DNA from: a bacterium HR20
Lineage (GTDB): Bacteria > Bacteroidota > Ignavibacteria > Kapaibacteriales > NICIL-2
NCBI GenBank assembly: GCA_002898675.1
Contig: BEHW01000081.1
Coordinates: 1 to 9,651, forward strand
Length of the DNA stretch: 9,651 nucleotides
Direction: 5' to 3'
Shown: positions 1-7,045 of the stretch, piece by piece
Numbering within the stretch: the first letter of the stretch is position 1
Layout: each line of letters begins with the position of its first letter
Position numbers and translations under genes: made by a program
Notes under the pieces: generated by a model
What the model was told of the DNA's origin: nothing
Seen by the model: the letters and a program-made list of their open reading frames with translations, nothing else
Database searches by the model: none

Positions 1-732
1 CTGAGCTGCGTTTTCGCTGCGGAGCGGCTGAAATGTTCCTCGCCCGACATGGAGTACTACGTCGAGTATCTCCACGCCGTTACGGGAGAGTGCATCGAGA
101 ACGCGTTCTGTAAAGTGAAGCCCAGCAGTCGGCGCTGCTACCGAGCCTTCGGTCTGCGCGTAGATGGTTTGGTAGCGCTCGAGGTCTTCGGCGGTTGGCT
201 CGCGGCGGATATAGGGCGGCAGTGGAACGTTTCCTAAGTGCAGGAGCTGTTCTGCTATGGAGGATGTCTCTGGCTGAGCGGTGAGCTCTACTGCTGCGAG
301 CATTTCTGCGACGTCGAGAATACGCGCAGTAATGCCGCGATCATTGCTGAGTACCTCGATAGTCATTCCTGCACGGATGCGATGCCCGCCGATCATGCAT
401 TTCCACGTGCTCTTCGATTGCGCCAATGCTTCAGCAGGTGCTGTCCCATTCGATGGTGCGATGAGAAGCAGCTCTACGTGTCCACCGCTCGGCTTGCGGG
501 CTATGATTCGTGCAGGCAGAACACGCGTTGTGTTGCGCACCAGGAACGACCCTTCCGGCAGTAGCGCTGGGAGCTCGTAGAATTTGTGGTGACTGATCGT
601 ATGCGTTCGTGCGTCGGCGACAAGGAGCTTGCTTTCGTCACGCACGGGGAGCGGGTGCTGTGCGATTTGCTCGGGCGGAAGCTCGTAGGTATATGCACGA
701 GAATCAATGTGAGGAATGTACGGTTCAGGCAC
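1..732 (-). CDS. queA: S-adenosylmethionine:tRNA ribosyltransferase-isomerase (QueA), 5' part, cut by left edge
   Basis: QueA transfers and isomerises the ribosyl part of SAM onto 7-aminomethyl-7-deazaguanine in tRNA, giving epoxyqueuosine at the wobble position. Reading the minus strand from 732 gives 244 open codons to the window edge. Seen motifs: YELPPEQIAQHPLPVRDESK at 16-35, RNTTRVLPAR at 66-75, GGHVELLL at 83-90, PLPPYIRR at 170-177, RYQTIYA then SVAAPTAGLHFT at 197-208, and LHVGRGTFQPL near 227-237. The family is usually about 350 residues, so roughly the last 100 are outside the window. The only suitable start is GTG at 732-730; it gives about 15 residues before YELP, longer than in E. 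coli but like the Bacteroidota version as I remember it. The usual NDTR motif reads NTTR here, so this may be the somewhat divergent Bacteroidota branch. The gene is divergent from sppA, with its own promoter at 768-797. Confidence 0.93.
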   Translation of the reverse strand, partial: MPEPYIPHIDSRAYTYELPPEQIAQHPLPVRDESKLLVADARTHTISHHKFYELPALLPEGSFLVRNTTRVLPARIIARKPSGGHVELLLIAPSNGTAPAEALAQSKSTWKCMIGGHRIRAGMTIEVLSNDRGITARILDVAEMLAAVELTAQPETSSIAEQLLHLGNVPLPPYIRREPTAEDLERYQTIYAQTEGSVAAPTAGLHFTERVLDALSRNGVEILDVVLHVGRGTFQPLRSENAAQ

Positions 733-767
733 AGACTCAAGCGATATGGTGAAACTTGCGGCAGCTA

Positions 768-797
768 CAGACGTACATTTGCGCTGAACTATGTCAA
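768..797 (-). promoter_or_regulatory. Putative queA promoter, Bacteroidetes -33/-7 type
   Basis: On the minus strand TTG (797-795, within TTGACA 797-792) is followed after 19 nt by TACGTCTG (775-768), one mismatch from TAnnTTTG. Transcription would start near 761, giving a leader of about 29 nt to the GTG at 732. No clear Shine-Dalgarno sequence precedes the GTG. The box shares bases 774-775 with the sppA -7 box on the other strand. Confidence 0.55.
774..781 (+). promoter_or_regulatory. Putative sppA -7 promoter box (TACATTTG)
   Basis: TACATTTG matches the Bacteroidetes -7 consensus TAnnTTTG exactly and ends 35 nt before the sppA ATG, the same geometry as at the E1 gene and ffh. A TTG at 756-758 could be the -33 element, but the 15-nt spacer is shorter than usual. 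It overlaps the queA -7 box on the opposite strand. Confidence 0.55.
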
Positions 798-805
798 CAT
801 TTGGG

Positions 806-810
806 TAAGG
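806..810 (+). promoter_or_regulatory. Ribosome binding site deciding the sppA start
   Basis: TAAGG lies 5 nt before ATG 816. It supports that start over the in-frame TTG at 756, which would lie upstream of the predicted transcription start. Confidence 0.5.
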
Positions 811-815
811 CTCCA

Positions 816-2708
816 ATGGCAACAACTCCGATGTCCGTCCCAGTGCCGCCTCGGCAGAATCGTTCGCGGTGGCCAATTCTGCTTGGGATTCTGGCAGCGC
901 TGCTGCTTGGGATTGTGATTGGGATATTCATGCTCGTTGGGCTGGTTGTGGTAGGCATTTCCTCAGCTGGTTCACTTTCGATCGCAAGCTCTGAGGAGGT
1001 GCCAACTGTTCGTGAACACTCTGTGTTGGTGCTCGATTTCCCCAGAGGAGTTCGAGAAGAGCAGTACTCAACAGCCTCGCTGTTCGGTGGGTCGAAGTCG
1101 GCAAGCTTACTCGATGTAATCACTGCAATACGCTACGCTGCAGCTGATAGCAAGGTTGATGGCATCGTCATTCGTCGAACGCGTGGGATGGGTTTTGCGC
1201 AATCGAGGGAAATTCGGAATGAACTTGTCGAATTCAAACGTTCGGGCAAGTGGATTTATGCGTTTCTCGATGGTGGCGCTGAGAGCGATTACTACCTTGC
1301 CTCCGTGGCGGATTCGATTTTCGTCGCACCGCTGGCAACGATTGAGTTCAATGGCTTGGGCGGTGCAATTCCGTTCTTCAAAAATCTCAGCGATAAGCTT
1401 GGGATTAGCTGGACGGTGATTCAGCGTGAGGAGTACAAATCGGCTGCAGAGCAGTTCAGTCGCACAAACTTCAGCCCTCCGGCAAAAGAGGAGATTCGGG
1501 AGATTCTCCAGCAAGTCTATCGCGTCTTTGTCTCCGACGTTGCCAGTGCGCGCCGGATGTCCCAAGCGCAGGTCGAACAGCTGCTCGACGAAGGAGTCTA
1601 TCAAGCAGAGGATTTTCTGCGCACCGGGCTTGCGGATGTGATCGCGACCGAGCAGCAGTTTACCGATCGTGTGCGCAGCCGCACGCTCGGCAAGGATTCA
1701 ACCGCAAAACTTCGCACAGTACGGCCATCGAGTTACGCAAGCTATGCCCGTCGCGAGACTCGCACGAGCGTCGATGAACGCAAAGCAATCGCTATCATTG
1801 CTGCCGAAGGCACAATCCGAAGTGGCAAGCGAAGCGGTACCACAACGGAAATTGCCTCGGCCTCGCTCTGCGAAGACATCCGCAAGGCAGCCGACGATAC
1901 AACGATCAAGGCAATTATCCTCCGCATCAACTCCGGGGGCGGTTCTGCGCAAGCAAGCGAAGAAATTTGGACCGAACTCCAACGCGCGCGCGCCAAAAAG
2001 CCAGTGTATGCTTCCATGAGCGCAGTCGCTGCATCGGGCGGATACTACATCGCAGCCGGCTGCGACACGATCATTGCTGCGCCGGAAACCATCACGGGCT
2101 CAATTGGGGTGATCGCTGCGTTGCCGAATTTCAGTAAGCTCTTCGGTTCGATTGGGGTAACCTTCGACACAGTGGCAACAAATCGCAATGCACTGTTCAT
2201 GAACGGTGTCTTGCCCACAACTGCGGTGGAACGACAAACGCTCGATCGGCTCATTGACACGATCTACATGCGATTTCTCCAGCGTGTCGCTGCCAGCAGG
2301 AAACGCTCGGTTAGCGAAATCCGTCCAGTGGCGCGGGGGCGAGTCTGGACTGGCCAAGCAGCCTCGCAGCGGGGCTTGGTAGATGTCATCGGTGGGTTGT
2401 CGGATGCGATCGAACTTGCCAAGCGACGCATCGGAGTGGAAGCTGGCAAGCGCCCCATCATCAAGTTCTTCCCTGAGCAAGAGGACCTTGCGACACTCAT
2501 CGTCCGTGCGATTCGAAGCTTCTCGGGCGATGGCGATGATGACGCGGATGCTGCGCTGATACTGGCAGGTGTGCCGCGCTGGAAAGCCGCTCTTGCCCGA
2601 CTTGTCGGCCAGACTCCAAGCGAAGAGATCAGCCAAGCGCTGGCTGCTGCTAAGCTTGCACAGCGTGAGCCGATCTTGATGCTGATGCCTTACCGGTTCA
2701 TCCCGTAG
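816..2708 (+). CDS. sppA: Signal peptide peptidase SppA (protease IV), S49 family, long two-domain form
   Basis: SppA is a membrane-anchored serine/lysine protease that degrades signal peptides left after secretion. The protein has 630 residues, near the usual 580-620 of the long form. A proline/arginine-rich start is followed by one membrane helix (about 19-48). The N-terminal S49 repeat carries YKSAAEQF with Lys208, which matches the general base Lys209 of E. coli SppA. The C-terminal repeat carries INSGGGSAQASEEIW and then AVAASGGYYIAAG with Ser407, matching the nucleophile Ser409, and TGSIGVIA. Both catalytic residues are present, so the enzyme should be active. ATG 816 is chosen because TAAGG precedes it and the -7 box lies 35 nt upstream. 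A short acidic patch (GDGDDDAD, about 569-576) sits in the less conserved C-terminal part. The stop overlaps the end of the convergent rlmB by 11 bp. Confidence 0.95.
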   Translation: MATTPMSVPVPPRQNRSRWPILLGILAALLLGIVIGIFMLVGLVVVGISSAGSLSIASSEEVPTVREHSVLVLDFPRGVREEQYSTASLFGGSKSASLLDVITAIRYAAADSKVDGIVIRRTRGMGFAQSREIRNELVEFKRSGKWIYAFLDGGAESDYYLASVADSIFVAPLATIEFNGLGGAIPFFKNLSDKLGISWTVIQREEYKSAAEQFSRTNFSPPAKEEIREILQQVYRVFVSDVASARRMSQAQVEQLLDEGVYQAEDFLRTGLADVIATEQQFTDRVRSRTLGKDSTAKLRTVRPSSYASYARRETRTSVDERKAIAIIAAEGTIRSGKRSGTTTEIASASLCEDIRKAADDTTIKAIILRINSGGGSAQASEEIWTELQRARAKKPVYASMSAVAASGGYYIAAGCDTIIAAPETITGSIGVIAALPNFSKLFGSIGVTFDTVATNRNALFMNGVLPTTAVERQTLDRLIDTIYMRFLQRVAASRKRSVSEIRPVARGRVWTGQAASQRGLVDVIGGLSDAIELAKRRIGVEAGKRPIIKFFPEQEDLATLIVRAIRSFSGDGDDDADAALILAGVPRWKAALARLVGQTPSEEISQALAAAKLAQREPILMLMPYRFIP

Positions 2709-3456
2709 CACGCTGGCGCTGAATCTCGAAGAGCACAACGGCTGCTGCGACGCTCGCATTGAGCGACTCGATCGGCCGCGCAAGTGGGATGCGAATCAAC
2801 CGATCGCAGAGGCGGCGGATACTCCGCCGGATGCCGCTCCCTTCGCTGCCAATGACCACAATGAGCGGGCAATCATAGATTGGCGCAGTGTAGAGCTGCT
2901 CCCCATCAGCTGCGGTGCCGATAATCGTGAAGCCACGCTCCCGGGCATTTGCAAGCGCGGTCACAAGCGAACGCACACGTACAAGGGGAATGTGTTCGAT
3001 TGCACCGCTGGCAGCTGAAAGAGTTGCAGCGGTCATCGGTGCGCTGTTGTGGAGTGGGGCGACGACCGCATCAGCACCCGCAGCTGCCGCACTCCGGATG
3101 ATCGCGCCGAAGTTGTGGGGATCGGTGATTTGGTCGCACGCCACGATGATGGGAGGGGGCGTTCGATCGCCGAGTGCGAGGACATCGTCCCACCTCAACG
3201 TTTGGTATGCCCGCCGAAGCGCAATGATGTTCTGGTGGTGCTTGGTGGCGCCAATTTGCCGTGCTAAACGGTCGAATTTTTCCCGCGAGAGCGTTGCTAC
3301 AGGTACCATCTGCTGGCGAGCTAATGCAGCAATCATCGGAGGTATGCTCGCTCCGTGGCGAATGAAAATCTTTTCGACCGCATGCTCGGAGGCACTCAAC
3401 GCCTCCAGGGTTGGATTGACGCCGGCAAGGTAGAGTGGGTGGCTGGAATTCTGCAT
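2698..3456 (-). CDS. rlmB: 23S rRNA (guanosine-2'-O-)-methyltransferase RlmB, TrmH/SpoU family
   Basis: SPOUT-class enzyme that uses SAM to methylate a ribose 2'-OH; RlmB modifies G2251 (E. coli numbering) in the 23S peptidyl-transferase loop. With ATG at 3456 it has 252 residues, normal for RlmB. An N-terminal substrate-binding domain (about 8-85, starting LYLAGVNPTLEAL) precedes the knotted catalytic domain with motif 1 DPHNFGAIIRSA (112-123; Asn115, Arg121), motif 2 VIGSEGSGIRR (201-211) and motif 3 IPLARPIESLNASVAAA (223-239; Glu230, Asn233). A GTG at 3468 would add four residues and overlap the stop of the upstream glycosyltransferase gene (GTGA), but AAGGA at 3465-3461 sits just before ATG 3456, which I prefer. 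It is very probably co-transcribed with that gene. Another TrmH-family target cannot be excluded from sequence alone. Confidence 0.92.
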   Translation of the reverse strand: MQNSSHPLYLAGVNPTLEALSASEHAVEKIFIRHGASIPPMIAALARQQMVPVATLSREKFDRLARQIGATKHHQNIIALRRAYQTLRWDDVLALGDRTPPPIIVACDQITDPHNFGAIIRSAAAAGADAVVAPLHNSAPMTAATLSAASGAIEHIPLVRVRSLVTALANARERGFTIIGTAADGEQLYTAPIYDCPLIVVIGSEGSGIRRSIRRLCDRLIRIPLARPIESLNASVAAAVVLFEIQRQRATG

Positions 3457-3460
3457 ATGT

Positions 3461-3465
3461 TCCTT
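3461..3465 (-). promoter_or_regulatory. Ribosome binding site for rlmB
   Basis: AAGGA on the minus strand, 4 nt before ATG 3456; its first base is the last base of the glycosyltransferase stop codon. The arrangement suggests translational coupling and supports ATG 3456 over GTG 3468. Confidence 0.45.
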
Positions 3466-4382
3466 CACAGGCGTTCTGCAAGAAACGAAACAAGCTCACG
3501 CCGAATGCGAGCGCGGAACTCCCACTCGTGCCGAGAGTACGCGCCCATCGAGTAACGGATCCGATCGAACACGCTGCCGAGCTGCAGCGCCAGCCAATAG
3601 CCTCGCGCTACTGCGTATTCCGAGCGTGGGTGGTGGAGGCGAACAAATTGCAGCTTTGCAGCCATGTTCCTCCGTTCGGAAGCGATTGCTTGTTCGAACG
3701 TCCGGCGACGCGTCCCTCCGCGGTGATGGACAATTGACGCGTCAGGAAGGAAGTGGCAATGCCAGCCATGCTGCCACATGCGGTAGCACAGGTCGGCATC
3801 CTCGGCGAAGAACGAAAAACGCTCGTCCATCCCTCCGAGCTGTTCGTAGGCACTCCGCCGGCAGAAGAGTGCAGCACCGTCGCAGTATGGAACGGCGCGC
3901 CACTGGCGCTGGCGGTGCCCACGCCAATTGTGGAGGAACTCGATTCCACCGATCGTTGCGGCAATTTCCCCCCAGCCGGGGAAGTACCCCCAGCTTCGCT
4001 GCGGTCGTTGGTCCGGATAGCGTTGATTGCCAGCACAGACGCCGACATGGGGGAATCGCTCCATATGGGTAACGCAGACCTGCAGAACGTTGGGATCGAA
4101 TTCCACATCGGAGTTCGAAAGCAGAACGTACCGTGCGCTGCCAGCGAGTGCGCCAATGTTACATGCAGCTGCATAGCTGTGTGGACGTTCAAGCCGCCGG
4201 ACCGTGATTACGGGGTACTCCGCTGCGAGGATTTCCCCACTCGAATCAGTAGAGGCGTTATCCACGAGCGTGATGGAAGCGATGAGCATCCACTGCGGAG
4301 ACTCCAGCAGCGATGCAATACAGCGGCGGGTGAGTTCGAGCGTATTGTGGTGAATGATGACAACGTCAACGGCAGTGTGCAT
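3465..4382 (-). CDS. Glycosyltransferase family 2, GT-A fold, WbbL/rhamnosyltransferase-like
   Basis: A 305-residue cytoplasmic or membrane-associated inverting transferase that moves a sugar from an NDP-sugar onto a glycan or lipid-linked acceptor. Seen: the GT2 opening VDVVIIHHNT (5-14), the nucleotide-binding DNASTD (41-46), the metal-binding DXD-like NSDVEF (90-95), PYCDGAALFCRRSAYEQLGG in the acceptor region (165-184), and FFAEDADLCYRMWQHGW (191-207) with the acidic pair near the catalytic base. A basic, aromatic C-terminal tail without a clear membrane helix follows. This layout is typical of dTDP-rhamnosyltransferase-like GT2 proteins, but donor and acceptor cannot be read from sequence. 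The gene lies directly before rlmB and its TGA overlaps the alternative rlmB GTG. It is divergent from the E1 gene. No clear Shine-Dalgarno sequence precedes the ATG. Confidence 0.88.
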   Translation of the reverse strand: MHTAVDVVIIHHNTLELTRRCIASLLESPQWMLIASITLVDNASTDSSGEILAAEYPVITVRRLERPHSYAAACNIGALAGSARYVLLSNSDVEFDPNVLQVCVTHMERFPHVGVCAGNQRYPDQRPQRSWGYFPGWGEIAATIGGIEFLHNWRGHRQRQWRAVPYCDGAALFCRRSAYEQLGGMDERFSFFAEDADLCYRMWQHGWHCHFLPDASIVHHRGGTRRRTFEQAIASERRNMAAKLQFVRLHHPRSEYAVARGYWLALQLGSVFDRIRYSMGAYSRHEWEFRARIRRELVSFLAERL

Positions 4383-4420
4383 GCACCAGTGGCAACGCGA
4401 GGGTGGCAGATCGCATTGCG

Positions 4421-4427
4421 CAAATTA
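4421..4427 (-). promoter_or_regulatory. Weak candidate -7 box for the glycosyltransferase-rlmB operon
   Basis: TAATTTG on the minus strand resembles TAnnTTTG with one base missing and ends 39 nt before the ATG at 4382, a spacing similar to the other promoters here. No TTG lies at the -33 position. Offered only because position and orientation fit. Confidence 0.25.
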
Positions 4428-4450
4428 CGAGCATGATGAAAACCGCGCCG

Positions 4451-4458
4451 TATCTTTG
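4451..4458 (+). promoter_or_regulatory. Putative -7 promoter box of the E1 dehydrogenase gene (TATCTTTG)
   Basis: Exact match to TAnnTTTG, ending 33 nt before ATG 4491. I see no TTG at the expected -33 distance. It lies in the 108-nt divergent region shared with the glycosyltransferase operon. No Shine-Dalgarno sequence is visible between the box and the ATG. Confidence 0.5.
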
Positions 4459-4490
4459 CTTGGTGTTGTTAGCATGTCCTCTTCCACTGC

Positions 4491-6992
4491 ATGGCACAGC
4501 AGAAACGCACTCCTGTATCAACGAGTAACGATGCTGGCACCATTGCGACTGCCAATGGTGCGCCATTGCAGTTGGACGTCGAGCAATACCTGCCGCCACC
4601 GGAGGAGATTCTCCGCGACTACGCGCTCTGCGTCGCCAGTCGAAAAGCGAGTTTACTCGGTCGGCGCGAGGTGCTCACTGGGAAGGCAAAGTTTGGCATC
4701 TTCGGCGATGGGAAGGAGGTCCCACAGGTCGCGATGGCACGTGCATTCGAGCCAGGAGACATCCGATCGGGGTACTATCGCGACCAGACATTCATGTTCG
4801 CCACTGGCATGGCGACCATCGAGGAATTTTTTGCGCAGCTTTACGCCATCGCTGACGTCGAGCTGGAGCCATCGTCGGCTGGTCGCTCGATGAATGGGCA
4901 CTTTGCCACCCGTATGCTGGATGATCGCGGACGGTGGAAACCAATTGCCGATCTGAAGAACTCCTCGGCCGATGTGTCGCCGACGGGATCGCAGATGCCG
5001 CGTTTGGTGGGGTTGGCATATGCATCGCGCCTCTACCGCGAAATCCCCGAGCTTCGGCAGATGGTTGAATTTTCGCATCATGGGCGGGAAATTGCCTGGG
5101 GGACGATCGGCAATGCCAGCTGTGCAGAAGGGATGTTCTGGGAAGCAATCAATGCAATCGGCGTGCTCCGTGCGCCAGCGATTATCTCGATTTGGGATGA
5201 TGAGTACGGCATCTCCGTCCCGAACGAATACCAAATCACCGGTGGCAACTTGAGTCAACTGCTGCGCGGCTTCCAGCGCAAAGCAGGCGACAGGCAAGGC
5301 TTCGACATCTACACCGTCCCCGGTTGGGATTATCCCCGCTTGGTTGCACTCTATGCACACGTAGCACAGCGCGTCCGAGAGGAAGGCTTTCCGGCGATTA
5401 TCCACGTTGTCGAGCTTACGCAACCGCAAGGGCACTCGACCTCTGGCTCCCATGAGCGCTATAAGACCAAGGAACGGCTCCAGTGGGAAGCAGAACATGA
5501 CTGCAATCGCCGGATGCGACAATGGATTTTGGAGCAACGCATTGCAACCGAGGAGGAACTGGCAGCATTGGAGCAGCACGCCGAAGCAGAGGCTGTCGAA
5601 GCAAAAGAGCGCGCATGGAATGCCTACATTACGCCGATTCGTGCAGAGCTGCAGGAAGTTATCGCAATGGTCGAAGCACTCCAGCGCGAAAGCCGCCAGC
5701 CGGAGAAATTCCAGCGTGTGCTCGAGACGCTCCGCTCGCTTCGCGAGCCATTTCGCGCGGACTACTTTGCCGCAATCCACGATGCACTCCGGGCTACGTA
5801 CGGTGAGCCACTGCCTTCGGCAGCACGGCTGATCGAATGGCGCGATCGCATGGATGAGCAGCAACGGGAGCGGTACAGCTCGTGTCTCTACAGTCAATCG
5901 GATGAGCGAGCAGAGCTCGTTCCAGAAGTCAAGCCAGTGTATTCAGATGCATCGCCGCTGGTCAACGGCTTCGAGGTGCTCAATGCGAACTTCCGATATT
6001 GGCTCGAGCGCGATCCCCGCGTGATTGCGTTTGGTGAAGATGTCGGCCGACTCGGCGACGTCAACCAGGGTTTTGCAGGGTTGCAGCAGGTCTTCGGTCC
6101 GCTACGCGTCAGCGATACCGGCATTCGCGAGTGTACGATCGTCGGGCAAGCAATCGGGATGGCGATGCGGGGGCTGCGTCCTATCGCGGAGGTGCAGTAC
6201 CTCGACTATCTCCTCTATGCGCTGCAGATCATGAGCGATGATCTCGCAACTGTTCAATGGCGAACCAAAGGAGGGCAGAAAGCACCGGTCATCATCCGCA
6301 CGCGTGGTCATCGGCTTGAGGGCATCTGGCACAGCGGTTCGCCGATGGCAGGAATCATCAACTTGGTGCGCGGGATGTACGTCTGTGTGCCACGTGATAT
6401 GACGCGTGCAGCTGGGTTCTACAACACCTTGCTCCGGAGCGATGAACCAGCACTCATCGTCGAAGTGCTCAATGGATACCGTCTCAAGGAGCGGCTGCCC
6501 GAGAATATTGGCGAGTTCACCGTTCCGCTCGGTGTGCCGGAAATTCTCCGTCAGGGAACTGATGTGACAGTTGTCACCTATGGCGCACTCTGCAGAATTG
6601 CACTTGCCGCAGCTGAACAGTTAGCCGACTGTGGCATCAGTGTGGAGGTTATTGATGTCCAGACGCTTCTGCCCTTCGACCGCCCTGGTATCATCGTCGA
6701 ATCCCTCAAGAAAACCGGCCGAGTTGTGTTCGTGGACGAAGATGTCCCCGGCGGAACGACTGCCTACATGCTCCAGCAGGTCATCGAGCGGCAGCACGGC
6801 TACCTCTATCTCGACGCACCGCCACGAACAGTGAGCGCTGCTGAGCATCGCCCTGCCTATGGAACCGATGGAAACTACTGGTCCAAACCAGAAGCCGAGC
6901 ACATCTTCCGCGCAGTGTACGAGTTGATGCACGAAGCCGATCCACAGCGCTTTCCGCTCTTCTACGACCCAGCCTATCACCGCTCGAACTGA
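4491..6992 (+). CDS. 2-oxoacid dehydrogenase E1 component, alpha and beta subunits fused (2-oxoisovalerate/pyruvate dehydrogenase type)
   Basis: E1 is the thiamine diphosphate enzyme that decarboxylates a 2-oxoacid and acylates the lipoyl group of E2. The 833 residues contain the E1 alpha part (about 35-345) and the E1 beta part (about 480-833), joined by a charged, probably coiled-coil linker (about 345-470). Alpha side: GNASCAEG (207-214), IWDDEYGIS (234-242) and the GHSTSGS loop with His315. Beta side: GEDV (515-518), DTGIRE, IAEVQYLDYLLYALQ, WHSGSPM with His614, and FVDEDVPGG. The standard TPP/metal motif GDG-X26-NN appears with the same spacing but as GNA-X26-DD (Asn208, Asp236, Asp237). 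Fused E1 chains of this kind are known to me from Bacteroidota, often annotated as branched-chain 2-oxoisovalerate dehydrogenase; the true substrate cannot be told from sequence. No E2 or E3 gene is in the window. The ATG fits the promoter spacing. Confidence 0.93.
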   Translation: MAQQKRTPVSTSNDAGTIATANGAPLQLDVEQYLPPPEEILRDYALCVASRKASLLGRREVLTGKAKFGIFGDGKEVPQVAMARAFEPGDIRSGYYRDQTFMFATGMATIEEFFAQLYAIADVELEPSSAGRSMNGHFATRMLDDRGRWKPIADLKNSSADVSPTGSQMPRLVGLAYASRLYREIPELRQMVEFSHHGREIAWGTIGNASCAEGMFWEAINAIGVLRAPAIISIWDDEYGISVPNEYQITGGNLSQLLRGFQRKAGDRQGFDIYTVPGWDYPRLVALYAHVAQRVREEGFPAIIHVVELTQPQGHSTSGSHERYKTKERLQWEAEHDCNRRMRQWILEQRIATEEELAALEQHAEAEAVEAKERAWNAYITPIRAELQEVIAMVEALQRESRQPEKFQRVLETLRSLREPFRADYFAAIHDALRATYGEPLPSAARLIEWRDRMDEQQRERYSSCLYSQSDERAELVPEVKPVYSDASPLVNGFEVLNANFRYWLERDPRVIAFGEDVGRLGDVNQGFAGLQQVFGPLRVSDTGIRECTIVGQAIGMAMRGLRPIAEVQYLDYLLYALQIMSDDLATVQWRTKGGQKAPVIIRTRGHRLEGIWHSGSPMAGIINLVRGMYVCVPRDMTRAAGFYNTLLRSDEPALIVEVLNGYRLKERLPENIGEFTVPLGVPEILRQGTDVTVVTYGALCRIALAAAEQLADCGISVEVIDVQTLLPFDRPGIIVESLKKTGRVVFVDEDVPGGTTAYMLQQVIERQHGYLYLDAPPRTVSAAEHRPAYGTDGNYWSKPEAEHIFRAVYELMHEADPQRFPLFYDPAYHRSN

Positions 6993-7002
6993 GACGCTCC
7001 TG

Positions 7003-7010
7003 TATTTTTG
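7003..7010 (+). promoter_or_regulatory. Putative ffh -7 promoter box (TATTTTTG)
   Basis: Exact TAnnTTTG match in the 53-nt gap between the E1 stop and ffh, ending 36 nt before ATG 7046. No -33 TTG is seen at the right distance. It implies ffh can be transcribed separately from E1. I see no terminator hairpin in the gap. Confidence 0.5.
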
Positions 7011-7045
7011 CAGCCTTGCTGCTACGGAAGTGACCCAAGAGTTCC

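Noticed and set aside
586..918. Plus-strand frames over 49-918
   Set aside because: They lie opposite queA, whose minus-strand reading shows the full set of family motifs; their translations are low-complexity cysteine/arginine mixtures.
1983..1992. Alternating CG run in sppA
   Set aside because: Short, in frame, and explained by Arg/Ala codons; no evidence of a functional repeat.
2100..2783. 227-codon minus-strand frame opposite the end of sppA
   Set aside because: Overlaps the catalytic half of SppA, which is clearly coding on the plus strand, and shows no family features.
3753..4436. 227-codon plus-strand frame opposite the glycosyltransferase
   Set aside because: No recognisable domain, while the minus strand carries clear GT2 motifs throughout.
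5734..5748. GCTCGC-TTC-GCGAGC inverted repeat in the E1 linker
   Set aside because: Only 6 bp in GC-rich coding DNA of the charged linker; expected often enough by chance.
4653..5897. Long minus-strand open frame (414 codons) opposite the E1 gene
   Set aside because: The plus strand encodes a well-recognised E1 protein over the whole stretch; the antisense translation is cysteine- and arginine-rich with no motif, as expected of a shadow in GC-rich DNA.
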